Below, in pieces: positions 10,836 through 18,390 of a DNA stretch of 64,000 nt (positions are counted from its first letter, which is position 1; every line of letters starts with the position of its first letter). A program made the position numbers and the translations under genes. The notes beneath the pieces were generated by a model. That model had not been told where the DNA came from, made no database searches, and saw only the letters and a program-made list of their open reading frames with translations. The stretch comes from Roseburia inulinivorans DSM 16841 (GTDB taxonomy: Bacteria > Bacillota > Clostridia > Lachnospirales > Lachnospiraceae): contig NZ_ACFY01000165.1 in the NCBI RefSeq assembly GCF_000174195.1, forward strand, positions 17,155-81,154, given 5' to 3'.

Positions 10836-11573
10836 TTATACGAGCAGACTCTTCGTATAGGCTTCTTTCGGATCGTGAAAAATATCTTCTGTCTCCCCTA
10901 TTTCAATCATTCTTCCATCCTTCATAACCATGATACGGTCGCACATATGATAAACTACATTGATATCATGGGATATGAACAGATATGACAGGTTCATTTC
11001 TTCCTGCAGCTTCTGTAAAAGTTCCATGATCTGTGCCTGAATGGTCACATCCAGTGCAGACACCGGTTCATCTGCAATGATAAACCCCGGATTTGTGATA
11101 AGCGCCTGTGCGATACTGATCCTCTGTCTCTGTCCCCCGGACAATTCGGATGGCAGACGATGGAAATACTTCTCATCCATTCCGACGCGGGCAAGCATAT
11201 CATAAGCCGCCGCCTTACGGTCAGCCTTAGACATTGCACACTTTTTATCCAGAATACCGGCTGCCCTGAGCGGTTCCATCAATAGCCACCCGATCGTTTT
11301 GGATGGATTCAGGCTGCTGTACGGATCCTGAAAAATCATCTGGGGGCGGCTGACATGACAGCTCACCTCTCCCGACATATGCTCCTGCATTCCAAGGATT
11401 GCCTTGGAAAGCGACGTCTTTCCGCAGCCGCTCTCACCGACCAGACCGAGACTTTCTCCCTCATACACATCAAAACTGACATGTTCTACCGCATATTGTT
11501 TTTCTTTCTTTTTGAAAATGGAATTGGTTCTGTCTTCATAATATACAGACAGATCTTTTACCGTAAGAACCTT
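10836..11573 (-). CDS. Oligopeptide ABC transporter ATP-binding protein, second cassette (DppF/OppF-like)
   Basis: The frame is open from [15 protein letters not shown] to TKSLLV and contains a complete ABC ATPase: Walker [12 protein letters not shown]-loop [12 protein letters not shown], signature LSGGQRQR, Walker [14 protein letters not shown] and H-loop SHD. It powers peptide import with the permeases encoded upstream. No ATG, GTG or TTG with a ribosome site precedes the first conserved residues, and an in-frame TAA lies just upstream. Removing one T from the T7 run at 11586-11592 (+ strand) fuses this cassette in frame to the preceding cassette ([15 protein letters not shown]). I therefore suspect a single two-cassette protein of the GsiA/YejF type, broken by a one-base error. 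Two separate proteins with a lost start are the alternative. Confidence 0.8.
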   Translation of the reverse strand, partial: KVLTVKDLSVYYEDRTNSIFKKKEKQYAVEHVSFDVYEGESLGLVGESGCGKTSLSKAILGMQEHMSGEVSCHVSRPQMIFQDPYSSLNPSKTIGWLLMEPLRAAGILDKKCAMSKADRKAAAYDMLARVGMDEKYFHRLPSELSGGQRQRISIAQALITNPGFIIADEPVSALDVTIQAQIMELLQKLQEEMNLSYLFISHDINVVYHMCDRIMVMKDGRMIEIGETEDIFHDPKEAYTKSLLV

Positions 11574-12426
11574 TGTATTGCTTTCTTTTTTTACGGAAAT
11601 CCTCGGCTTTTAACCTGGAAGGAACTGCCTCGATCAGATTTCTTGTGTATGCTTCCTTCGGGTGCATGAAAATCTTCTCTGTTTCATCTGCTTCCACCAC
11701 AACTCCGTCTTTCATGACAACGACCTTATGGCAGATACGTCTTGCCAGATTCAGGTCATGTGTGATAAAAAGCATTGCATTCTGTTCACTCTTGTTGATG
11801 TCTTTTAACAATTCCACGATCTGTGTCTGGATCGTCACATCCAATGCTGTCGTAGGCTCATCTGCTATGATCAGATCCGGATGCAGGATCACCGCCATGG
11901 CGATCATCACCCGCTGTCTCATGCCTCCGGACAGCTGGTGCGGATAACTGTCATAAACCTTCTTCGCATCCTTAAGCCCGACTGCCTGAAATGTTTCCAG
12001 TACTTTTTCGTAACGCTTCTCTTTCTCTAGATCCGTATGAAGCCTTACGATCTCATCCACCTGGACACCGGCTTTTTTTGTCGGATTTAAGGAGGTCATC
12101 GGCTCCTGAAATATCATGGACATCCGGCTTCCCTGAAATCTGCGGTACAGCCGCTCATCAAAAGGTCTGTCTGCTTCTCTTAATACTTCCCCATCCACGA
12201 TTATTTTCCCGGATGTCACCTGTGCCTGCTTTGACAGAAGCCCCATGAGTGTCAGTGAGGTGATTGATTTTCCGGATCCTGATTCTCCGACAATTCCTAC
12301 GATCTCACCACTGTTCACTTCTATATTTACATGCTTAACAACTTCCATGCCATCAAAAGAAACGGATAAATCTTCTATCTGAACGATTTTTTTCTGTTTG
12401 CTGTCTTTTTGCTGTTCCACTTTCAT
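11536..12426 (-). CDS. Oligopeptide ABC transporter ATP-binding protein, first cassette (DppD/OppD-like)
   Basis: Walker [12 protein letters not shown]-loop [12 protein letters not shown], signature LSGGMRQR, Walker [14 protein letters not shown] and the H-loop THD define a DppD-type ATPase of peptide importers. The last conserved part is [13 protein letters not shown]. The remaining residues ([18 protein letters not shown]) look like out-of-frame read-through after the A7 run at 11586-11592. The protein sits fourth in the operon dppA-B-C-D/F, all on the minus strand. It is probably the N-terminal half of a fused double ATPase. Confidence 0.85.
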   Translation of the reverse strand: MKVEQQKDSKQKKIVQIEDLSVSFDGMEVVKHVNIEVNSGEIVGIVGESGSGKSITSLTLMGLLSKQAQVTSGKIIVDGEVLREADRPFDERLYRRFQGSRMSMIFQEPMTSLNPTKKAGVQVDEIVRLHTDLEKEKRYEKVLETFQAVGLKDAKKVYDSYPHQLSGGMRQRVMIAMAVILHPDLIIADEPTTALDVTIQTQIVELLKDINKSEQNAMLFITHDLNLARRICHKVVVMKDGVVVEADETEKIFMHPKEAYTRNLIEAVPSRLKAEDFRKKRKQYKGSYGKRSVCIL

Positions 12427-12467
12427 ATACTTATCCCCAGTCTGTCATTCATTCTACCACATAGCCT

Positions 12468-13292
12468 CTACTCTGCCCTGCTCCCATCCCATTTCCGGAT
12501 ACCCTCGCCCAGCAGTGAAAATCCAAGCACGATCCATACGATCGCAAGTCCCGGAAATAGTGCATACCATGGTGCGGTCTGCAAATATCCCTGTGCATCT
12601 GACAGCATCATGCCAAGACTCGCATCCGGTGCCTGTACTCCGATTCCAAGATAGCTCATACCGGACTCCGCAAGGATCGCGTTATTAAAACCGATCATCA
12701 CCGAAACAAGCAGCACGGAAAAAATATTAGGTAAAATATGTATAAACAGAATCCGGAGTCTGCCTACTCCCATCAGCCTTGCTCTTTTTATATAATCCGC
12801 ATCACGAAGACGTAAAAACTCTCCACGGACAATCCGCACAAAGCTTGGGATAAATACGATCCCAAGTGCGATGATCACATTCTGCCTGCCTTTTCCAAGT
12901 AAAGATATGATCACAAGCGTAAGCAGAATACTTGGGAATCCGTTCACCGCATCCGTGATACGCATGAGGATCTCATCTAAAATGCCTCCGAAATATCCGG
13001 TAAATGCTCCTAACAAAACACCTGCCACAGCTGAAAAAAGGACAACAGATGTGCTGATCACAAGCGTTGTTCCCAATCCCTGCATCACTCTTGAAAAAAT
13101 ATCCCTTCCGAAATTGTCTGTTCCAAAAATATGATGCATGGAAGGTGCTGTAAATTTCTCTGCCGCCGACATGGCAGTTGTACTGTATGGTGTCCAGAAA
13201 TATCCTAAAATCCCCAAAAACACAGCAAGACCTGTCATAAACAGGCCTGCTGCAAGATATCCGTTCCATTTTTTTCTTTTCTTATTTTCCAT
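12468..13292 (-). CDS. Oligopeptide ABC transporter permease (DppC-like)
   Basis: A BPD_transp_1 permease with an N-terminal membrane helix (YLAAGLFMTGLAVFLGIL), the periplasm-facing HIFGTDNFGRDIFSRV motif typical of DppC/OppC, and the EAA loop GEFLRLRDADYIKRARLMG. About five further helices follow. I prefer the ATG at 13292, preceded by GGAGT, over the upstream in-frame codon at 13361. The downstream ATPase begins 41 bp after its stop. It forms the inner-membrane channel with the DppB-like protein. Confidence 0.9.
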   Translation of the reverse strand: MENKKRKKWNGYLAAGLFMTGLAVFLGILGYFWTPYSTTAMSAAEKFTAPSMHHIFGTDNFGRDIFSRVMQGLGTTLVISTSVVLFSAVAGVLLGAFTGYFGGILDEILMRITDAVNGFPSILLTLVIISLLGKGRQNVIIALGIVFIPSFVRIVRGEFLRLRDADYIKRARLMGVGRLRILFIHILPNIFSVLLVSVMIGFNNAILAESGMSYLGIGVQAPDASLGMMLSDAQGYLQTAPWYALFPGLAIVWIVLGFSLLGEGIRKWDGSRAE

Positions 13293-13375
13293 AGGTTTCA
13301 CACTCCGTATCACAAGCCTATCCCTGCACAATGCCGCCTGCTCCTCTGCAAAAGGAAACATCTGTCCTGCGGCTT

Positions 13376-14338
13376 TTATTCACTCTTACGGATTCTCGGA
13401 TCGATCACCCGGTAAAGAATATCCACGATAAAATAAACAAAAATCACCACGAATGTAATGTACAAAATCAAAATCTCCACAACCGGAAGGTCTCTTGTTC
13501 CGACCGAACTGATCAAAAGCCTGCCGATCCCAGGCAGTGCAAACACCTGTTCTACCACGATACTTCCTGCCAAAATTTCTGCGATCATCATGCCGAGAAA
13601 TGTAATGACCGGCATCATGGCATTTTTTAAGACATGGCCAAACATGACCTGATTCTTGCTGCAGCCCTTGCTGTAAGCAGTCCTCACATAGTCAAGCTTC
13701 ATCTCCGTCAACATGGAATTACGCAAAAAGCGTGCAGTCATCGCTATTTTCGGTAAAGCGATCGAAATTGCCGGGAACAGTAAATATGCTAAAAATCCGG
13801 TCATATTCTCCTGATAACTTATGTACCCGCCCGGTACAAACCATTTTAATACAATGCCACACAGGTAAGTCACTAAAATTCCAAGAAAAAATGATGGAAC
13901 CGCCATCGTGACCTGCGTCAAGACTCCAAAGACTGCATCTAAGAACCTGCTTCCACATTTTGCCCACAATACCCCAAAGGAATTGACACAAGTACGATCA
14001 TGACAAATGAAAGCACTGCCAGATAAAGTGTCACCGGCAGCTTATCTCCTATCAATTCCTTCACGGGCATCATTTCATTCATATTCTTGGAATACCGGTA
14101 ACTCACGCCAAAATCCCCGTGCAGCACATCATCTGCCCAGGAAATATACCGTTCTACCGGTGGTTTATCCAATCCAAGCTCTTCTCGAAGCTGTGCCTCT
14201 CTCTCCGGTGTTGCCTCCGTTCCTAATATGGAACGTACCACATCTCCCGGAATTACCTGAAAAGCAAGGAAAGCAGCTACTGAAACGAGAAACAATGTCA
14301 TAATGAGAGTGCATTATTTTTTTTATTAAAAATTTCAT
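13376..14338 (-). CDS. Oligopeptide ABC transporter permease (DppB-like), frame broken
   Basis: Two overlapping frames together make a complete DppB/OppB permease. The N-terminal part has FLAFQVIPGDVVRSILG, then SIPLG. The C-terminal part has SRFLDAVFGVLTQVTMAVPSFFLG and the EAA-type loop LDYVRTAYSKGCSKNQVMFGHVLKNAMMP, written here only in part. One extra C in the C4 run at 13972-13975 would join them. The best start is ATG at 14338 with AAAGGA upstream, giving MKFLIKKIM. This also needs two extra bases in the CT repeat (14305-14309) to enter the main frame. If the upstream break is real, translation could only begin at 14301, which lacks a ribosome site. Confidence 0.78.
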
Positions 14339-14392
14339 GTGTCTGCTTTCCTTTCTGATCAGATGATAACGGCACTATTTTTTGTGTCCGTC

Positions 14393-15967
14393 TTATTTTA
14401 CAAAGTAAACTGTACTCATATCCTGTACATAAATCGGATAGAATTTGTATCCTGCAAGGTTCTTATTAAATGCTGTTGTGTTCGCCGGAACCTGGATAAA
14501 TGCACTGGCTGCTTCATCGGCAAGGATCGTCTGAAGCTTCTTATAATCTGCTGCCTTCTCTGCTGCATCCTGTGTTGCCTGTGTCGCTTTCCAGAGTTCA
14601 TCATACTCTGTGCTCTTGAAGTTCACAAAGTTCTTTTTCGAATCTGTCTGGAAACGGTTCAGCAGATATCCCGGTGTGAGGTCACTGCATGTGATACCAC
14701 TGATCGTTGCCTGATACTCTCTGTTGGTATAAACATCTTCTAACCAGGTATTCCATTCTACAGCATCAATTGTTGCATTGATTCCTACTGCTTTTAACTG
14801 TTCTACCACAACCTCTGCGGTCTGCATATGGAACTCATAAACAGACGGAACTGCGATCGCAAGATCAAATCCATCTGCATATCCTGCCTCTGTAAGAAGC
14901 TCTTTTGCCTTTTCCACATTTGCAGAAGTACCATAAAGATCATTTAAGTCCTCATAGTAATATTTTAATGTAGGAAGCATTGCAGAGCTGATGAGTGTTC
15001 CGTTTCCACCGGCTACGAACTCATTCACCATATCTTTATCCAGTGCGTAGCAGATCGCCTGACGTACCTTCACATCAGAAAGCGGTTCATAGTCATTGTT
15101 TAAGAACAATGCCTGCACAACATTGGATGGGGATGAGATCACATTAAAGCTGTCCTTTAACTCATTCGCCTGGGAATCTGTCAGGTATGCATAAATATCA
15201 ATGCTTCCACCCTGAAGCTCTAACAATGCAGTATCTGCACTTCCCACAATTTTAAAATCTACCTCATCAAGATAAGGAAGTCCTTCCTGCCAGTAATTTT
15301 CATTCTTCGCAAGAACGATTCCCTCCTGTGGAGTGTAAGAAACAAAAGAAAACGGTCCTGTTCCAACCGGATTCGCCTCTGCATCTTCTCCGCTTCCTGC
15401 AGGAATAATTGCAGTTACAAAACTGTAGATCAGTTCTGTATTCGGTGTATCCACTGTCACCTGGACCGTCTTGTCATCTAAAATATCAACTGACTGAATT
15501 GTCTGTAAAGTTGCTACTAATGGTGTTCCATCTAAAAGACCTGCTGCTCTTTCTAATGAGTACTTCACATCCTCACATGTCACATCATTACCATTATGAA
15601 ACTTCACACCATCTCTCAATGTAAAAGTATATACTAATCCATCGTCTGAGATGCTGTAATCACTTGCTACAGCGCAAATCAGGTTACCGTTCTCATCCGG
15701 TTTTACCAAACCTTCGAAAACATTAAACAGAATCTCTTTAGTTCCTGCCGCAGTTGCCTTATGTGGGTCAAGACTGTCAATATCCTGCTGTATGCCTACA
15801 ACAACGGAGCCGCCGTATACAGGTCCTTCACTGATTTCTGTCTCCTGTACATTCTGCTCCTTAGAGGAAGTATCCTCCGAAGACTCTCCTGTGCCATCTG
15901 CGCCACATCCGCCCAGTACAGCCATTGCCAGAAGTGCCATGAAAAGAATGTGTAATCTTTTTTTCAT
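14393..15967 (-). CDS. Oligopeptide ABC transporter substrate-binding lipoprotein (DppA-like)
   Basis: A 524-residue SBP_bac_5 lipoprotein. The N-terminus has a signal peptide with lipobox LGGC (Cys about residue 21) and a Ser/Glu-rich linker. GSVVVGIQQDIDSLDPHKATA is the family's first strand (given in part), followed by NVFEGLVKPDENG, FTLRDGVKFHNG and the PVGTGPFSF motif. The C-terminus is complete (YVQDMSTVYFVK). It captures peptides or related solutes outside the cell for the DppB/C channel. It is the first gene of the operon. The gap before the next operon is short and holds no clear feature. Confidence 0.93.
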   Translation of the reverse strand: MKKRLHILFMALLAMAVLGGCGADGTGESSEDTSSKEQNVQETEISEGPVYGGSVVVGIQQDIDSLDPHKATAAGTKEILFNVFEGLVKPDENGNLICAVASDYSISDDGLVYTFTLRDGVKFHNGNDVTCEDVKYSLERAAGLLDGTPLVATLQTIQSVDILDDKTVQVTVDTPNTELIYSFVTAIIPAGSGEDAEANPVGTGPFSFVSYTPQEGIVLAKNENYWQEGLPYLDEVDFKIVGSADTALLELQGGSIDIYAYLTDSQANELKDSFNVISSPSNVVQALFLNNDYEPLSDVKVRQAICYALDKDMVNEFVAGGNGTLISSAMLPTLKYYYEDLNDLYGTSANVEKAKELLTEAGYADGFDLAIAVPSVYEFHMQTAEVVVEQLKAVGINATIDAVEWNTWLEDVYTNREYQATISGITCSDLTPGYLLNRFQTDSKKNFVNFKSTEYDELWKATQATQDAAEKAADYKKLQTILADEAASAFIQVPANTTAFNKNLAGYKFYPIYVQDMSTVYFVK

Positions 15968-16077
15968 AATTTGCTCTTCTCCTCTTCGAATTGCTTTTTC
16001 CTCTCATTATTCAATTGCTTTTTTATTCTATCACACAACATGAAAAAACAAGCTATTTTGTTAATTTTTTGACAATT

Positions 16078-16593
16078 TTAATTTTTCCATTTATAAAGCA
16101 TCTCATCCTGCAGTATTTCTTCTGTCGGAACCGTTGGATTCTGGATATTTTTTAATGTTACTGTTACAACTCCATCTTTATAACTTGAAACCACATCCGT
16201 TGAAAAACACTTTCCCGGAGCTACAGCCTGCTGTCTGTTGGGATACATCGTCCACATCTGAATCAGGTTATAATCCTTATCATATAACAGTATCTTAGCA
16301 CACAAATCATCATTCTCATTACTTGTAAGTCTAAGAACAGCCGGACGCCTGTTTCCTGCATTATCGATAAATTCACTAATAGTTTCGTTTTCTTCATCCA
16401 GACATCCCGTTACATTTATATATCCCTTTGCCTCAAGTTGTTCTACTGTCACATTTTTATCCAGATCCAATAATTCATTCCATGCTTTGTCACCTGTCAT
16501 TCCCCATCCTGTTTTCTTTAAATAGAAGAAACATATTCCAAGCATCGCCAATGCGATGAGGCATAATGCCACATATATTCTCTTTTTCCCCAT
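16078..16593 (-). CDS. Membrane-anchored extracytoplasmic protein of unknown function
   Basis: 171 residues. A positively charged start (MGKKR) is followed by one hydrophobic helix (about residues 6-25) and a roughly 145-residue domain predicted outside the cell. That domain has three cysteines (in TGCLDE, DLCAK and GKCFS) and a beta-rich composition. I do not recognise the family. The ribosome site AAGGAGG lies six bases before ATG. It is the last gene of the three-gene operon headed by the secreted protein at 17869. The operon is driven by a box-containing promoter at about 18.13-18.16 kb, which links it to the neighbouring regulator/peptide module. Confidence 0.75.
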   Translation of the reverse strand: MGKKRIYVALCLIALAMLGICFFYLKKTGWGMTGDKAWNELLDLDKNVTVEQLEAKGYINVTGCLDEENETISEFIDNAGNRRPAVLRLTSNENDDLCAKILLYDKDYNLIQMWTMYPNRQQAVAPGKCFSTDVVSSYKDGVVTVTLKNIQNPTVPTEEILQDEMLYKWKN

Positions 16594-16705
16594 ATATATC
16601 CTCCTTAGCCGCTGACATTATTGTTAAAATAAAGATTTGATTCCGATAAGTTTTTCTTCATTTCATTTTCCTCTTCTAAACTCGATTATAATATATATAT
16701 GCAAT

Positions 16706-17344
16706 TTAATCTACTACTTTAAACTCTTCGTTTTCAACAGCCTGCGCTTTTATTTGTTCATAATAATCCTGCCATTCTTCTTCTATTTCATTTATGCTTT
16801 TTGCCTGTGGCGCAACTTCTTTAAACTCTTTTTCCTTTGCTGCCATATACTTCTGTATCGGCAAATCTTTTTTATATACTTCGAATTCATAATTCCAATA
16901 ATCTTCTTCTGAATCGAATTGCTCTATAATCGCCATTGCATCTTCTTTATTATCAGACTGTTTAATAAATACCTTTAACTTTTCTAGATAATCATATACT
17001 TCTTGATCTGTCACTGTATACCCTGCTTCAATTGCCTGCTGATATAACGCTTCCCTCTCCTCCACATATAAAACAGCCTGTTTCCTTGCATCCTCTTGAT
17101 TCATTCCAAAAGTAGTATAAAACATCATTGCCTGTTCTACTTCCTTATTTGTTATAACTCCATTCTTTCCTCTCGCATATATCATTTCATTTCCATTTTC
17201 ATCATTTGCATATTGTTTAAGCAAATTTCCCCAATCAGAAAACTTGGTCTCATAAGATGGTTCTGCTAATATTGGGATTCCTACCATTAAAAATAAAATT
17301 CCCATAAAAAAAGATGCACACAATGCCTGTATCTTTTTTTTCAT
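16706..17344 (-). CDS. Secreted SurA/PrsA N-domain-like protein lacking a PPIase domain
   Basis: 212 residues with a signal peptide (MKKKIQALCASFFMGILFLM, cleavage probably near ILAEPS) and no lipobox cysteine. The body is helical and charged. VITNKEVEQAMMFYT, DARKQAVLYVEEREALYQQAIEAG and TVTDQEVYDYLEKLK match the SurA_N/PrsA chaperone fold by pattern. No parvulin domain follows, so it would be a holdase-type chaperone rather than a prolyl isomerase. It starts 13 bp after the secreted cysteine protein upstream, whose TAG stop overlaps the AGGAGG ribosome site. I infer that it handles the export or folding of its operon partners. Confidence 0.75.
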   Translation of the reverse strand: MKKKIQALCASFFMGILFLMVGIPILAEPSYETKFSDWGNLLKQYANDENGNEMIYARGKNGVITNKEVEQAMMFYTTFGMNQEDARKQAVLYVEEREALYQQAIEAGYTVTDQEVYDYLEKLKVFIKQSDNKEDAMAIIEQFDSEEDYWNYEFEVYKKDLPIQKYMAAKEKEFKEVAPQAKSINEIEEEWQDYYEQIKAQAVENEEFKVVD

Positions 17345-17357
17345 ATAACCCCGCCTC

Positions 17358-17869
17358 CTACTTTGTATTCAAATTTAATCTAACAGAATCTGCTGACGAA
17401 GCTGGCATACCTCCACTACAAGACAGCATAAAACTTAATGTTCCTGTATTACTTGTTGTTGCAGAATATGTTACAGATGTCGTATTATCATATGTTGAAC
17501 CATTTTCCCATTTAGATGTATCAACATATAATTGTCCCTTCGTCCAGCTCGAAAAAACGGTTCCATTTGAATGTTTGACGTTGTCCAAACTACATACAGG
17601 ACATGATGTTGTATATGCCCTATTAAAAAATACTGTCTTTGATCTTCCTGTAAATTTATTGTTACTTCCACTCGCTGTATAATTTTCATTGTAATGAACC
17701 TCAACGGTTATTGTAGACCACCCACCCCCGGAACTGCAAATAATTGTTTCTTTTGAGTAGAATTTGTTATTACTCCTGCTTTAACCGGATAACTTATAAA
17801 ACAAACTAGAAAAAACAAAATTAAAAAACAAATACATTTTCCAGATATCTTTTTTAAATTCAAACTCAT
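17358..17869 (-). CDS. Small secreted cysteine-containing protein, frame broken early
   Basis: The ATG at 17869 follows AGAAGGGAG and opens a strong signal peptide (CICFLILFFLVCFISYPVKA). The frame breaks around A4 at 17751-17754 (+ strand T4). One extra A joins NSTQK to ETIICSSGGGWSTITVEV and gives about 170 residues in total. The mature part is Thr/Ser/Asn-rich and beta-like, with cysteines in IICSS, TSCPVCSL and LSCSGG. I do not recognise a family. It is the first gene after a box-containing promoter and is followed by a chaperone-like gene, which fits a secreted effector, antimicrobial or surface protein. As written, the open part begins within the gene and lacks its own start. Confidence 0.65.
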
Positions 17870-18124
17870 TTGTTAAAACTCCCTTCTACTAAATAATTAA
17901 CTTTTGTCAACTGATCACAAAATAATTTTCTTCATGCTGCCAATATCAAGAAGTCACTACATCTTGCTCTACTGAATTAAACTTTCTTTAATTCCAAACA
18001 CCATTATTGATATTTTCACCCCTTTCACAACTACACATCATCATTTAATCGTTAACCAGCGCTGATTTTTTATTTATCATTTCCGTTATCCAAAGTTATG
18101 ATAAATAAATTATTCTATACTTCA
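17870..18124 (-). other. Long 5' leader of the secreted-protein operon
   Basis: About 250 bases lie between the predicted -10 (18125-18130) and the ATG at 17869. No annotated gene fits here. One short reading frame on the minus strand, MVFGIKESLIQ, is preceded by AAAGGGGTG and could be a leader peptide, but the evidence is weak. The segment is very A+T rich. Confidence 0.3.
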
Positions 18125-18161
18125 ATAATACCAATTTCATCTTCGAAATAACATGACGTTT
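18125..18161 (-). promoter_or_regulatory. Promoter of the secreted-protein operon with an AAACGTCA box
   Basis: Read on the minus strand: box AAACGTCA (18161-18154), hexamer TGTTAT at the -35 position (18153-18148), exactly 17 bp, then -10 TATTAT (18130-18125). The weak -35 next to a conserved box suggests an activator-dependent promoter. The same spacing recurs at 18183-18219 and 20755-20791. Confidence 0.65.
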
Positions 18162-18198
18162 CATTAAAATATTTTTTCAATAAAACGTCATGTTATTT
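18146..18198. repeat. Perfect 16-bp inverted repeat between divergent promoters
   Basis: The left arm AAATAACATGACGTTT (18146-18161) is the exact reverse complement of the right arm (18183-18198), with a 21-bp A+T-rich spacer. Each arm carries the box plus the -35 position of one of the two divergent promoters. This is the expected geometry of a shared regulator-binding region. Confidence 0.85.
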
Positions 18199-18219
18199 TG
18201 TACTACTTGCGCCTAAAAT
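18183..18219 (+). promoter_or_regulatory. Promoter of the small exported peptide gene with an AAACGTCA box
   Basis: Box AAACGTCA (18183-18190), -35 position TGTTAT (18191-18196), 17-bp spacer, -10 TAAAAT (18214-18219). It mirrors the divergent promoter of the secreted-protein operon and precedes the peptide start at 18254 by about 35 bp. Confidence 0.65.
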
Positions 18220-18253
18220 GAGTGTATTCAAAAGAAAAGGAGAATAACTTCAT

Positions 18254-18390
18254 ATGAAAAAAACAAAACTTTATTTATTTTATTATTATTACTTGTCACC
18301 GTGAATTTCGGAAAATACACCTTTATCAGTTCTGCTTCGTCTGTTGCTCCGACATCACTTTTAGGTGAAAATGATAACAAAAATATTTAA
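18254..18390 (+). CDS. Small exported pre-peptide, candidate signalling peptide (frame needs one base)
   Basis: The ATG at 18254 has a strong ribosome site (AAAAGGAGAATAACTTCAT). As written, the frame stops after 16 codons. One extra A in the A7 run (18257-18263) or one extra T at 18277-18280 gives about 45 residues. These are a lysine-rich start, a hydrophobic core LLLLLVTVNFG, then a short polar tail ending TSLLGENDNKNI. This is the architecture of Phr/PapR-type pre-peptides, which are exported and trimmed to a C-terminal pheromone. Its TAA overlaps the stop of the convergent tandem HTH-TPR regulator by about 2 bp, and its promoter shares a box with that regulator's operon. The role as cognate signal is inferred. 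It might instead be a small bacteriocin-like peptide. Confidence 0.6.

Noticed and set aside
17870..18124. 11-codon frame MVFGIKESLIQ as a second signalling peptide
   Set aside because: Only a moderate ribosome site, no export signal and no conserved feature; left as a possible leader peptide.
18146..18198. Reading the 16-bp inverted repeat as a terminator
   Set aside because: No gene ends before it on either strand and both arms contain promoter elements; an operator role fits better.
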